Source: Pomphorhynchus laevis
Taxonomy: Eukaryota; Acanthocephala; Palaeacanthocephala; Echinorhynchida; Pomphorhynchidae
Reading direction: 5' to 3'
Length of the DNA stretch: 64,000 nucleotides
Assembly: GCA_012934845.2 (NCBI GenBank)
Contig: WNNJ02003129.1
Span: forward strand, 62,001 to 126,000
Shown: in pieces, positions 29,900 to 41,159 of the stretch
Layout of the letters: every line of letters starts with the position of its first letter
Position numbering within the stretch: the stretch's first letter is position 1
Notes under the pieces: generated by a model
What the model saw: only the letters and a program-made list of their open reading frames with translations
What the model was told of the DNA's origin: nothing
The model's database searches: none
Made by a program: the position numbers and the translations under genes

Positions 29900-32411
29900 T
29901 TATGTTTAGAAACAAATGTTATGTAATTTTAAATTACATAAAAATCCTATATTATATTGGAATCCAAAATTACATAAAAATCCAATAAAACCTAGGTTCA
30001 TATGTAGTGCGTTTAAATGTACATTAAAACCACATTCTGTCTATATGAATAAAATACTTAAAGTAATTAAAGCACACTTCAAAAATATAGTAGGGTAATC
30101 GAAATTAATACCGGTATAAAACACTATTTCAGTATTCATTCTATAAAAGAATTTTGAGAACAAGCAGAAGGAATAAATTTTTAGAATACAAATACGTACG
30201 ATTTTAGTACGCTTTATACAAATCTAGATTTAGTAGATATTAAAGAAGCGTTAGTAAAATTAATTAATCTTATATTCGGAAAAAGATACATATATATGTT
30301 ATAATTATAACGCCTATCTAACAAAAATTAAACCATCAAGTAAATCTAAATATATGGATAATATTGAATTAATAGAATCCTTAAATATTTTAATAAATTG
30401 AAATTTTTCAAAATAATTTTTTTAAATTTTTTTTACTAGTCTATAATGGAAAAAAGGGTAAAAGGGTTGAATCAGATAATAAAACTATACCTATATTATA
30501 TTGGAATCCAAAATTACATAAAAATCCAACAAAATCTAGGTTCATATGTAGTACGTTTTAATGTACATTAAAACCACTTTCTGTCTATATGAATAAAATA
30601 CTTAAAGTAATTAAAGCACACTTCAAAAAATATTGCAAGGTAATCGAATTAAAATTAATAAAGATAAAATTAATAAAGACATGTATAAAGAACTTACTAA
30701 ATTAAAGGATAACTATATAATAAGACCAATTGATAAAGCTAGTAGTAACTTTGTCTTCATATGCAAAAACTTTATTATGATATACTAGTGAAAGAGGTTA
30801 ATTCTAATGATTTAAATGTAAATCCAACATATGAACGTAGTCAGCTGAGTTTAGAAACAATTATTACAAGTCACTGTTCTATAATGGAAAAAAGGGTATA
30901 AACATTGAATCAGATAATAAAACTATAACTATATTATATTGGAATCCAAAATTTCATAAAAATCCAATATAACCTAGGTTCATATGTAGTGCGTTTAAAT
31001 GTACATTAAAGCCCCTTTCTATTTATATTTATAAAATACTTAAAGTAATTAAGTATTACTTAATTACTTATAGTAGGGTAATCGAAATTAATATAGCTAT
31101 AAAACACTATTTCATTATATTAACCTTTTATGTTAACTTTATATTAACCTTATATAAGCTTATATTACCTTATTTTAACCTTATATATTAACCTTATATT
31201 TGGAAATCGATAAACATATATGTGCTATAAGTATAACGCCTATATAACAAAAATTCAACCATCAAGTAAATATAAATTTATGGATAAAATTGAATTCATA
31301 GAAGACTTAAATATTTTAATAAATCAAACTTATTTAAAAATAGAAACATCAATATTCTGACAAATAGAAGGTGTTTAAATGGGAGATAATAGTAGCCCAA
31401 TAGGATGTAATGGTAGCCCAATTATAGCTGACTTGTTTTTAAGCTTTATAGAATATTAATTTGTTCATAACTGTGTAAAAAATAAATCTTAATTATATAA
31501 AGACATAAAATATATGTTTCAATACATTGATGATATATGTATATTTTATTATAATAATTTTTATTCAATAAACGAACAAATTTATTAAAGTAGCCTTATT
31601 CTTAATAACACCGATATACCAAATATTGATGATAAAGAATGTATATAGATATGAACATTAAATAAACATCAATTAAAACTACTATTAATTTATATCGTAA
31701 AGATGACCTATTTAAATTTACAAGAAACATTTTTGCATGAGCATTCATGCATGCCATATAATATAAAATATAATACATGAAATAAAAGGTGTTTCAATGA
31801 AAGTAAATAGTAGCCCAATAATAGCTGCATTTTTTAAGCTTTCTAGAATACGAACTTGTCCATAACTGTTTAAAAAATCTAAGTTATATAAAGATATGAA
31901 ATATATGTTTTGATGCGTTGATGATATATGTGCATTTAACTGTACTAATTTTTATTCGATAAGCGAAAAAAATTATCCATGTAGTCTTATTCTTAACAAA
32001 ACCAATATTAATGATAAAGAAGGTGTATATCTAGATATGAACATTAAATTAACATTAACTAAAACTACTATTAATTTATATCGTAAAGATGACATATTTA
32101 AATTTACAAGAAACATATTTTTGCATGAGCATTCATGCATACCACATAATATAAAATATAATACATTAAATAATGAAATTTTAAGAATTGCAACAATATG
32201 TAATGATATTGGCTTTCTTCAAAATCATTTAAATAATTTAATAGATACATATTTTAAATTAGGTTACTATAAAAATACAATTAAACAGAAAATAGTTAAA
32301 TGTATAGATCAACACAATAATATTAAAAATAAATTTAAAATCATTAGCGGAAATTTTTATGGATATATAATAAATAATATACTTTGTATTAGAATAAGGT
32401 ACACTAATTAA
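29900..32411 (+). mobile_element. Penelope-like element, stacked partial copies
   Basis: A fossil locus. The RT fingers segment (YWNPKLHKNPIKPRFICSAF) appears three times, near 29945, 30490 and 30935. The palm-to-thumb part appears twice, near 31200-31760 and 31795-32411. Readable pieces include a GNSSPI-like B motif, a YIDDICIF C motif, and KTTINLYRKDDIFKFTRNIF. Family: Penelope-like, identified from the fingers and YIDD blocks. All copies are broken and A/T-drifted, so the locus is old. The multiple pieces look like internal duplication or insertion of relatives into one another. Confidence 0.7.
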
Positions 32412-32730
32412 TCAAATTTAATCAGAGGAAATACGTCATTAGCGTGTATTTGACCCCAATGAGTAGGGATCGAATCCCAATAGCACAGAGGTTCCTGAAG
32501 ACCTATAATCTTATGATATTATGATGCATCGCCTGCTTTTTATTAGTCAATTCATAAAAATTGATTTTTTTTTAAATTTCAATATTAAATTCTAACTTGA
32601 TATAAATTATATAAAATTTTACATAATAATTTATTATTTATAATTATTTATTTAATTATTTGAATTTTATTTATAATTATTTTAATTTATAAATAATATA
32701 AAATACGTAGAATCAGATAGCTGATTTGAT
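32411..32730 (-). repeat. Family X dispersed repeat, longest copy
   Basis: On the minus strand: AAATCAGCTATCTGATTCTACG, A/T tract, TCAATTTTTATGAATTGACT, AATAAAAAGCAGGCGATGCA, then a tRNA-like B-box (GGGATTCGATCCC, plus 32468-32482), GGGGTCAAATACACGCTAAT and AAATTTGATTA. The B-box and a possible upstream A-box-like stretch suggest a Pol III-type SINE head, but this is uncertain. It directly follows the PLE stack. Confidence 0.6.
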
Positions 32731-32734
32731 TTCC

Positions 32735-34785
32735 TCTGATTTACATCGTCTTTGATCAGTTAATGACGAAATATTTTGGAAATTTTGTCTGTGTAAAACA
32801 TTTGCTGAATTCCTTGATAATTCTAGACTGCTGCACATATGCGCACATTTGCTCTTGCAGAAACGATTATATAAAAATGTATTTTAATAAATATGTATTT
32901 TGAAAAATATTTTGGTCAAATAATACGATAACTTATTGTTGTCAAACAACAGTTATAAAATTAGATATTATTGATTAAATGCAAATATTTACCCTTAAAA
33001 ATATGGTAGTTAAAATATTACCATAATATTTTTATTATGGTAATAAAAATATTACCATAATAAATAATCATAAATATTAAAAAAAATAAATAAAATATTT
33101 AATAAATAAATATCATATTAAATGATCGAGCGAATACAATGGAGCTCCTTCACTTTTACAAATTATCATATTACGACCTAAAAAAATCGATAAATAAGAT
33201 AAATTAGCTCCCAAAATAGAATGAAAGAGAAAGTACAACAAATACAAGCTGTTACATCATGAAACGAAATGCCTGTCCCGAGCTAATAAAGTGCAATTCA
33301 TTTATTATATTAAATATAAACACTAAATAATAATATACATTTATTATAAAAATATAAAAATAATACACCACATTCCTTGAGAATATTGGACTGTTGTATA
33401 TTTTATGGACTGTTGTATATTTTCTCTGGCGGAAACGAACACAGCTGTAATTTTTAAAATATATATTATTTTACAACAAAATAATATATTTCGTATAAAT
33501 TGTTATCATTAAAATAGGCATACTTAAAACAAAAATTATAAATTTATTTGTTACTTTATATTTGATTTATATTTCACTATTTATTAATATACAATTTGAT
33601 ACACAAATATCAACAACTTATTTTTAAAATAACTTATTATTGATTAAATAAAAATATTTATCACGAAACGCAATATATTTAAAAATGACCTACACATATC
33701 TGTGAACATCTAATAATATATTATTCAATATCAGGATCAGTTCAGATACCAGAATTAATCTATATCATATTTAGAACAAATAAGAAAAGGTGATAATATT
33801 TTTCTAGCGATTCAACTGGCACAATTATTTAATTATATTTACTTAAATACAAAATTATTCAATTGTTTTAAATATATTTTGTTTAGTATTCAATTAGTTA
33901 AATAATTTTGCCACTTTCAAGATAATTACTTATGATTTTTAGTAACTGTTACATCTACAGATTTTGGATGTAGAAAAAAGGAAAATATCTACAATCTTAA
34001 GATTTTACATAATAGAATGGTATAATCATAATAATTGATGGTATAATATAATAATGGCATAATTAATTAAATAATTAATAGCATAATTAACGAATGGTAT
34101 ATTTAATTATGTCTTAATGGCATAATATAATGGTATAATCAGAATAATTGATGATATTCCATAATAATCCCTAAACACACATGTGTTTGGACTGTTTATT
34201 TCGATCGATAGTGGCTACTAGTTTTACATTAAAACAATTGCCTTATATATCACAATTGAATATGATACTGGTGAGAAAATTCAAACAGAAGAATGAAGAA
34301 AAGCAAAAGAGAAAAGGGATAAATTTTTAATTTGTTCTACAAATCAAAAATATTGACAAAGTAATTATCGATTGTAGGTTTTATTGCTGATCTCATATTG
34401 ATGCATTACGGGAATAAATTGTTACTCTATGAACACAATAAGAACAATTGTTCTATTGCGGAACAATTGTTTATCTACTTGTTAAATAGTTTTATTTCAG
34501 AAGTTGATTTTTAATATTAATAACAATAAATTAATTTAATATCAATAATAATAACTAAATAATTAAATACTTTCATAATTAAATAATTATTTAATAATTA
34601 TTCTTAAATAATTTTATAATTTAATAATAATTTAGTAATAATTCGATATTAAATAATAAAATAATTTTTTTTTATTTTTACAAAATAGGGTTCCCTCAAA
34701 TGGGTCCAATTAAATGTTAAAATGAAATTTTTAAGTTTCGCCTTGGTTTTTTACAAATTGCATTGATTGCTTGTATGTTGATCGC
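32735..34785. other. AT-rich spacer with simple repeats
   Basis: No gene recognised. 33000-33070 is an inverted A/T repeat (ATATTACCATAATA and its complement). 34018-34160 has a duplicated ATGGTATAATCATAATAATT phrase about 110 bp apart. Segments near 32800 and 33365 (TTCCTTGA...AGACTG...GCAGAAACGA) resemble each other weakly. Confidence 0.4.
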
Positions 34786-34789
34786 GGTT

Positions 34790-35560
34790 ATCTAAAACAG
34801 GCAGACGCTGTACGAGCGAGAGCAAATACTATCTGGGTTTTATTTTTCCTATAATGTCACTGTAGATGAGATTTTTTCATACTCAATTTAGTTGCCATCT
34901 TTTAAACGATTTTATGTGCTTCTTGACCAACTCAAACAGAAAATATCATTAAACTAAAATGAGCTTGTTCTACATTAGCTACTCTTTCATCAATTTTGTT
35001 AATTGCCTTCTCTCGTGATACTGAAAATATGTAAGATCATTATGTCGAGAGTTGGAAGGATCATGCACGTCAAATACCGCTACATATAAGAATGTTCACT
35101 CAAACCGACCGCCGAATAAGTCATTGCAGAAGACATCCAATCTTGCTTCGTTAACCCGATTTGTGCTATTATTTGAAAAGCGTATATCTTGACAGACGAC
35201 TCAAAACTGACTATACTTCTACGCCATTGCAAATTTCGCTAAAGATATGAGCAAATATATCACTTATTTCATTAAGTCTTAGAGATGGTAAGACTCCGGC
35301 CTTGCACGAGAAGGCGTGACTCACTGTCATGTATTATGGGCAAACAATTTTTGTCGTTCAAATTTGCTGGTACCATCCATATCGACCTAATAAGGCATCA
35401 CTAAACTCATTGTTGGTAAAGTGAAATTCATCAATATTTAACGCAGTGCAAAGAGCGACATAAATGCTTCTTTTTCATAGGCATGTGGCATTATCTTGAT
35501 TTTATCTTGAGGCATTGGTTGCACTATTTTTCGTTGTAATAATTTTTAATGAAGATATTA
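34790..35560 (-). pseudogene. RT-nuclease element, C-terminal part (copy IV)
   Basis: Minus-strand readings, in several frames, give HDSESRLL/SHAFSCKAG, LPSLRLNEISDIFAHIFSEI, EARLDVFCNDLFGGRFE, VAVFDVHDPSNSR, ERVANVEQAHFS, a GGQEAHK box and TQIVFALARTASACFR. This is the same order as in copy I (knuckle, HNEIRD, EP, EARLD, FDVRV-x-(H/N)P-x-APS, VE-x-x-x-F-x-P, GG-x-x-xEA, final helix with R-x-S). The RT domain is absent, so it is a 3' fragment of a copy-I-type element with many breaks. Confidence 0.55.
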
Positions 35561-36002
35561 TTTTGGGAATCCTTAGAATTTGTTTGTTCCTTAATTTTAC
35601 ATTGATATACCTGTGCAGTCATTGTTAAATTTTGATGCCTATTTTTTATTCTGCATTATCTGTAGGTTTTTAAATTAAAGGTAAAACCTTCTTCCTCTAC
35701 CAACGCTGCTTTTATTTGAAATCAGAAATGATTTCAATTACATTTGCGAAATGTAAGACTAAAGTCTTTAATTAAATATAAATATCAATATAGCAAACGA
35801 TTGTAGTGATCAACATTAAAAAGACCAAAACTTAAAACGTAGATATTTGATCAGTAGCTGATGAAATCCACCAACACTATAATGTAGCGTACTTCTGTTG
35901 GCTTATAGATAAGATTAAAATAGCGTACAGAATAAAATTCAATGAAATCATTTTAATATTAAGATTATTAATTATTAATAATAATATAAATTTATTTTTG
36001 AG

Positions 36003-36052
36003 TAGCAAATGAGTGTCAACGGCGCGTTTACAAGCCCACTAATAATAATTCA
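36003..36052 (-). mobile_element. LINE family B-like 3' tail
   Basis: GCAAATGAGTGTCAACGGCG then CGTTTACAAGCCCACTAA lines up with the family B tail at 47885-47932 in the same orientation. The hairpin arms are partly lost. The body of the element is replaced by the minisatellite that follows. Confidence 0.5.
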
Positions 36053-36054
36053 GC

Positions 36055-36475
36055 AGACGAGTTCAGTGTTTATGTTCAGTCCATTCGTTAATATTATTCA
36101 TTCAGTTCGATCGTTCAGTCAGTTCGTTCAATCCGTACGTACAGTTCGTTCAGCCTGTCCATTCAGTTCATTCGTTCAGTTCGCTCGTATAGTATGTTCG
36201 TTTTCAATTCGCTTGTTCAGTCCGTTCGTTTGCAGACCGTTCGTTTGCAGACCGTTCGTTTGCAGACCGTTCGTTTGCAGACCGTTCGTTTTCAGTCGCT
36301 CGGTTCAGACCGTTCGTTTAGACCGTTCGTTCAGACCTTTGATTCAGACCGTTCGTTCAGTCCGTTCGTTCAGACCTATGGTTCAGACCTATGGTTCAGA
36401 CCGTTCGTTCAGACCGTTAGTTCAGACCGTTAGTATGTTCATTTAGTCCTTGCATTCAGTCCGTTCGATCTGTCC
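36055..36475 (+). repeat. TTCAGTCCGTTCG-type minisatellite
   Basis: Degenerate repeats of GTTCAGACCGTTC/GTTCAGTCCGTTC fill the region. A homogeneous 15-bp block, unit CGTTTGCAGACCGTT, is repeated four times at about 36229-36290. The long open frames here are by-products of the repeat. Confidence 0.85.
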
Positions 36476-36717
36476 AATTGATAAACTTGTCTTGTTTATA
36501 CAATCCTCCTCCTTTCTCAACACGGGCTTGGGACCGGCCTTGGCGAAGTTAATTATTAATTAATTAGTATTAAGAATATTAATTTATTAATTCAACATGG
36601 ATTTTTTAAATAATTTTTCTATTTCCTTCTAAAAATGAAGAATCTTCTCTTTATTCTTTTTAAAGAAGAAAATTTCTCATTTTCTTCTTTAGTTAAAAAG
36701 TAAAATATTTATTTTAA

Positions 36718-36860
36718 TCAGATCAGCTAACTGAGTCTACGTATTTAAAAAATAATGAATTAAATATAAATTAAATAAAAATTAAATTAAAAATAATGAT
36801 AAATAAAACAAATAATCAAATAATAAATAATATTATTAAACATTTAATGGTTTTATTTTA
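36718..36860 (+). repeat. Family X dispersed repeat, partial copy
   Basis: Begins GATCAGCTAACTGAGTCTAC followed by the A/T tract, like 1880-1990. The distal blocks are missing. Confidence 0.55.
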
Positions 36861-37086
36861 TTGTTTTAATACAATGGTTTTATTTTTTTTAAATATGATA
36901 TAGTAAATTACGTGCTATGCCATTAAAAATTTAGTTTTCCTTCGTGATTGTTTTCCTTAATGATTTTATGATTGGAATTTTTAAAATGATTTATTATTAT
37001 TAAATACAACAGCAGCAAAAGAGCGTAGAGCTCGTACAGGCTGGGTACAGGGTTAAAAAAAATATATCAATGAAAATCCGATTGTT

Positions 37087-39843
37087 TTAAGTTAGTACAT
37101 TCTTCAGATTTCTCTTGAAGGACAAAATACTGGAGGCCGAAACCACTTGACTTGGTAGCTTATTCCAGCTTTTCCACGTTCGGTTGACAATTGTGTTAAA
37201 TCTTCTTCGTGGACGAATGTGGGTCTTTAACGTGAGGTGATGTCCCCTCAATCTGTTTGAATTTCGAAGTTCGAACAGTTTGCGACAAACATGTTCCCTC
37301 TGCCCTTTTTGAACATTAAGCGCTGTCCACACAAACATTAAATCAGATGACTTTAAAGATTTCTTCACTGTGGTCACACCAAGTGCGTGAAGTCGAAAAA
37401 TGAATGAGAGCTTGCGTTGGCTGGGTACAAGATGTGTGGCCTTGCGTAATATGGATTCGTACATGTTCATCTCTGTCATAGTTTGAGGGTGACAGGCAGG
37501 TGAAGCGTATCTCATTAAAGATAAGACATAAGCATTGTAAATTAACTTAAAACTGGATGCGTCAAGCTGGCCAATGGTCCTTCTAATAAGTCCTAAAATT
37601 CGACGGCATTTAGCAACTGTGTGACTGGTATGTGGGATGGTCGATAAGCTTCTATTTACGATCACTCCAAGGTCTTGAAATTGGAGAACTGTTTCAATTT
37701 CTCTTCCGTCAATGGTATATGATGAATTGATGTGTAGATGTCCGATACGCATATGTTTTGACTTATCGGGGTTTAATACCAGTCCCCGTTGATTACACCA
37801 TACCTTAATATTATCAATGTCTCTCTGGAGTATCATTGGATCTCGGCTATCGATTATTGGTCGCCAAATTTTCAAGTCGTCGGCATATAAACCACATGGA
37901 CTCGAAATAGCTGTAGTAAGCTCGTTGATGTAAATAATGAAGAGCAATGGACTGAGTACCGATCCCTGAGGAACACCGCGTCCAGGATTTCTTGTTTTTG
38001 ACATTTGTTTATTAGCCAATACAGTAATCTTTCGATTTCTAAGGAAGGAGTTAATCCAATTAAGGAGGGTTCCTCTGATGCCGTACTGTTCCAGCGTAAT
38101 AAGGAGGACATCATAGTATATCCGATCAAATGCTTTGCTGAGGTCGAAAAACAAGACATCAACACTAACTCCAGCCTCGGCATATCTGGTCCAATCACTC
38201 CTCGCAAGTATGAGGTTTGTGACAGTAGATCTTCCTGGGCGGAAACCATGCTGGTTGTCGCAGAGTACTTGGTTATCTTCTAGGTGCCCGATGATTCGTT
38301 TAAAAAGCAGTTTCTCTAGCACTTTACAAGCAACGCAGGTAAGGCTTATGGGCCGATAGTTGCTTGCTAGATTACGGTCGCCTTTTTTGTAGAGAGGTCG
38401 GATTATAGAACATTTCCAATCTGATGGTATACAGCCTGTTGACAAGGAGAAATCGAATATGGTGTGTAAAGGTTCATATATTACTGGTGCAAGTTCCCGA
38501 AGAAGAATTGGAGGAATATTGTCTGGTCCTGCCGCAATTGATCGTGGTAGCTTTAGAAGTTCGTTAAGAACCTCAAATTTATCAAATGGAGTAAATTCGT
38601 AACACGGATATTGAGCTGTGGAGAATCTGGGGCAATACTGACAGGTAGGACTCTCTAGCGTGAATTGATCTAGGAAAATATTGGCAATTGCTTTGTCATC
38701 AGATGTGAGCTCACCGGTTTCCATAAATATAGAGTTAATCTCAGACGTAGTTGATTTTAATGAGCTGATATGTTTAAACAATTTACTGGGAAATCTTTTT
38801 GATGATCGACAAAGATTGGAAACGAAGCACCTGCGTTTCTGACGTTTGAGTGCCGTAACTTGATTTCGTAATTCCTTGTAATCGATCCAAGAACAATTCT
38901 GTTCTTTAAATTTTTTGTAAATTTTGTCTCTTGTCTTAATCATTTGTTTAATCTGCGAGTCAAACCAAATGGGAGTTTTGTGGGATGTGCGCTGACGTTT
39001 TAAAGGGGAGAAGTAATTTAGAGCATTGATCAAAGTAGATTTGAAATTTTCCCAGCACTGATCGATGCCAATTTCATATGGATTAGGCCATTGAATGTTT
39101 CGAATAGCTTGCGTCATACTTGCGAAATTCGCTTTGAAGGGATTCAATTCGGGTTTTGCCGAGGGGGCTGTTCTAAAGAGACTGACAGAAAGCGCCAGCC
39201 TAATGACACAATGATCACTGTGGCCAATAGGGGGGCTGAGAGAGATTTCATCAATTGTGGGTTCCCCTCGTGATAAGCAGAGGTCTAAAATGGCAGATGA
39301 TTGCTTCCTCCTTCTAGTGGGTTCGTGAATATGCTGGGTTAGATTGAGATCGTTGAACGTATCAAGGAGATTGGATGATTCAACATCACAACCATGTGTC
39401 GAAGTATATAGGTCCCAATTGACATGAGGCATATTGAAGTCTCCTAGGATAATGATCGGTGATAAGCTTGTTAGGTGATGTCGTAAAGAGATGCCAATCT
39501 TTTCAGTTGCGGAGCGCGGAGATCGGTAAAATAAACCGATTTTTAGTTTCTGTCTATCAGGAGAAGATACTGTTGCCCACAGATATTCGTTGTATGAATC
39601 ATCTGATACAATGCTGTGCTCGATGATGGTTAACGGTTGCTTGACGTATAATATAACTCCACCTCCTTTTGAGGCGGTTCGATCCGATCGTATAACAAAG
39701 TAGCCTGGGATTGAGATTTCATTATCAGATATATCGTTGTTAAGCCAGGTTTCACTCAATGCTATGATGTTTGTGTTCATTGAATTAACGAGACACAATA
39801 TTTCGTCAAATTTGTTGTACATGCTTAAACAGTTAGAGTACAT
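37087..39843 (-). CDS. CR1-like LINE ORF2, APE endonuclease and reverse transcriptase
   Basis: 918 residues. Endonuclease at about 1-220: SNCLSMYNKFDE, the catalytic ETWL Glu at 31, GDFNMPHVNW at 134-143 and SDHCVIR at 209-215. Linker with a PIWFDSQIKQMIKTRDKIYK stretch at 291-310. Reverse transcriptase at about 435-720: AAGPDNIPP, YRPISLTCVACKVLEKLL at 496-513, QHGFRPGRST, motif A FFDLSKAFDRIYYDVL at 565-580, motif B GVPQGSVLSPLLF and motif C YADDLKIW at 653-660, then LNPDKSKHMRIG. The C-terminus has RKATHLVPSQRKLSF, LRGHHLTLKTH and WKSWNKLPSQVVSA and ends FKRNLKNVLT. All catalytic residues are present and the length is normal for CR1. It may begin upstream of the first Met (for example by re-initiation at the ORF1 stop). 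Confidence 0.92.
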   Translation of the reverse strand: MYSNCLSMYNKFDEILCLVNSMNTNIIALSETWLNNDISDNEISIPGYFVIRSDRTASKGGGVILYVKQPLTIIEHSIVSDDSYNEYLWATVSSPDRQKLKIGLFYRSPRSATEKIGISLRHHLTSLSPIIILGDFNMPHVNWDLYTSTHGCDVESSNLLDTFNDLNLTQHIHEPTRRRKQSSAILDLCLSRGEPTIDEISLSPPIGHSDHCVIRLALSVSLFRTAPSAKPELNPFKANFASMTQAIRNIQWPNPYEIGIDQCWENFKSTLINALNYFSPLKRQRTSHKTPIWFDSQIKQMIKTRDKIYKKFKEQNCSWIDYKELRNQVTALKRQKRRCFVSNLCRSSKRFPSKLFKHISSLKSTTSEINSIFMETGELTSDDKAIANIFLDQFTLESPTCQYCPRFSTAQYPCYEFTPFDKFEVLNELLKLPRSIAAGPDNIPPILLRELAPVIYEPLHTIFDFSLSTGCIPSDWKCSIIRPLYKKGDRNLASNYRPISLTCVACKVLEKLLFKRIIGHLEDNQVLCDNQHGFRPGRSTVTNLILARSDWTRYAEAGVSVDVLFFDLSKAFDRIYYDVLLITLEQYGIRGTLLNWINSFLRNRKITVLANKQMSKTRNPGRGVPQGSVLSPLLFIIYINELTTAISSPCGLYADDLKIWRPIIDSRDPMILQRDIDNIKVWCNQRGLVLNPDKSKHMRIGHLHINSSYTIDGREIETVLQFQDLGVIVNRSLSTIPHTSHTVAKCRRILGLIRRTIGQLDASSFKLIYNAYVLSLMRYASPACHPQTMTEMNMYESILRKATHLVPSQRKLSFIFRLHALGVTTVKKSLKSSDLMFVWTALNVQKGQREHVCRKLFELRNSNRLRGHHLTLKTHIRPRRRFNTIVNRTWKSWNKLPSQVVSASSILSFKRNLKNVLT

Positions 39844-39914
39844 GATGGAAATATTATTTTGAGAGTAACGGCAGTCGTGTGGTGTCTCTGTTGGTGTTGA
39901 AATTGGATTGATGT

Positions 39915-41159
39915 TTACGTGGTGGATGCACGAATCTGTGCGGCGGAGAGTGTCGATGGAACGCTTAGACGGATTCCGAGGCTGAATCGCGTATTTACCC
40001 TTCGCCGCACAACTTGAAAATTTTTCACAATTAGATTTTTTTCACCGTTTTGAATTCTTTGTTGAAGCTCTTTCCTTGCCGATTTCAATCTGTTTCTATC
40101 TTCAGTGCTGAGGTCAGGTAGAAGTCTGATACTGGAGCCCCTTAACTTAAAGGAATTCTTGATGATTTGCTTACTAGTCTCGGGGCTATCAACAACAACT
40201 TTCAAAAGCCTTGGTTTGGTACCATCTTGTTTCTTCCCAATGCGAAAGAGGTGTATTACCTGTCTATTTTGTTCGACTGATATTTCTGTTGGGAGAACAG
40301 TTGAAAGAACTTGCTTTACTGAATCAACATCATGTTTAATCCGGATGAGACTGTTTGGACTCGGTGATTCATTTAAATTTACAATGATAAAACATTTATC
40401 CCGATCGAATGTTCGGCGTTTATGTCGTTTAGGCTCAGATAGAATAGGTATATTGGGGTTATCAGTGTTGTTTACAGTGGATTTGGTATGATTTATCATT
40501 TGTTTTAGTGTTCCATCCATTTTATATAGACTATGGGTTGTTTGAGGACAATAAAAAGTTGGGAGTGCTGTGTGATGTGGTGCTTCTGTGTTTGTTTCCG
40601 GCCTTGGATGTGTTTTCTGAGTGATATGGAATGTTTGTTTCTGTGTATCCTTGTGAGAAATGATGGAATTCTCTAGATTTGACGAATCCAGGAAATCGGA
40701 TTTAAGGTTAGATAAGGAAGTTTCAAGGGTTGTTGCCTTTACGATTCGCGATCTTGCATGTCCTCGTGTCCAAACTCGAGTAGGGGTAGATTTCCGGAAT
40801 GTTGAAGTATCAGATGTTGCCGTTATGTTGATCGGAGCGATTTCATTGTCTAGTGAAGGTACTGTATCTTGCTCGAATACTTCACATGTATAAGGGATAT
40901 CTGATCGTAATGGTTTATCAGTGTATTCGGTTAGTGAGCGTAGATCGTTAATAGTCTTATTTAAATTTGCAATTGCAAGAGCTGCACAGAAACCACAATA
41001 GAAATTGCGACTCGTCATTGTTTGAGAACTGTCTGAGGGGAAGCTTACTTTGGTCCATATCGTGCAGCCGTGAGAGTCACATGCCACTTCATTATCTGCG
41101 TACCTAACCGACTTTGTTGTATTGTTGTGTTTCGCTTGCTTGTTGGTCTTCTTTGTCAT
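39915..41159 (-). CDS. CR1-like LINE ORF1
   Basis: 414 residues, probably an RNA-binding chaperone of the LINE particle. The N-terminus is basic and carries a zinc-binding-like motif, CDSHGC then YCGFC, at about 28-70. The middle is Ser/Thr-rich. A C-terminal globular region (about 250-400) has DRDKCFIIVNLNESPSPNSL, DVDSVKQVLSTVLP, IHLFRIGKKQDG, RLLKVVVDSPETSKQI and SSIRLLPDLSTEDRNRLKSA. Both motif and globular region are shared with the fused N-terminus of family A at 20237. The stop overlaps the open frame that leads into ORF2. Confidence 0.85.
   Translation of the reverse strand: MTKKTNKQAKHNNTTKSVRYADNEVACDSHGCTIWTKVSFPSDSSQTMTSRNFYCGFCAALAIANLNKTINDLRSLTEYTDKPLRSDIPYTCEVFEQDTVPSLDNEIAPINITATSDTSTFRKSTPTRVWTRGHARSRIVKATTLETSLSNLKSDFLDSSNLENSIISHKDTQKQTFHITQKTHPRPETNTEAPHHTALPTFYCPQTTHSLYKMDGTLKQMINHTKSTVNNTDNPNIPILSEPKRHKRRTFDRDKCFIIVNLNESPSPNSLIRIKHDVDSVKQVLSTVLPTEISVEQNRQVIHLFRIGKKQDGTKPRLLKVVVDSPETSKQIIKNSFKLRGSSIRLLPDLSTEDRNRLKSARKELQQRIQNGEKNLIVKNFQVVRRRVNTRFSLGIRLSVPSTLSAAQIRASTT

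Noticed and set aside
36009-36446. 145-codon open frame
   Set aside because: Composed of the TTCAGTCCGTTCG minisatellite; the peptide is a mere translation of the repeat.
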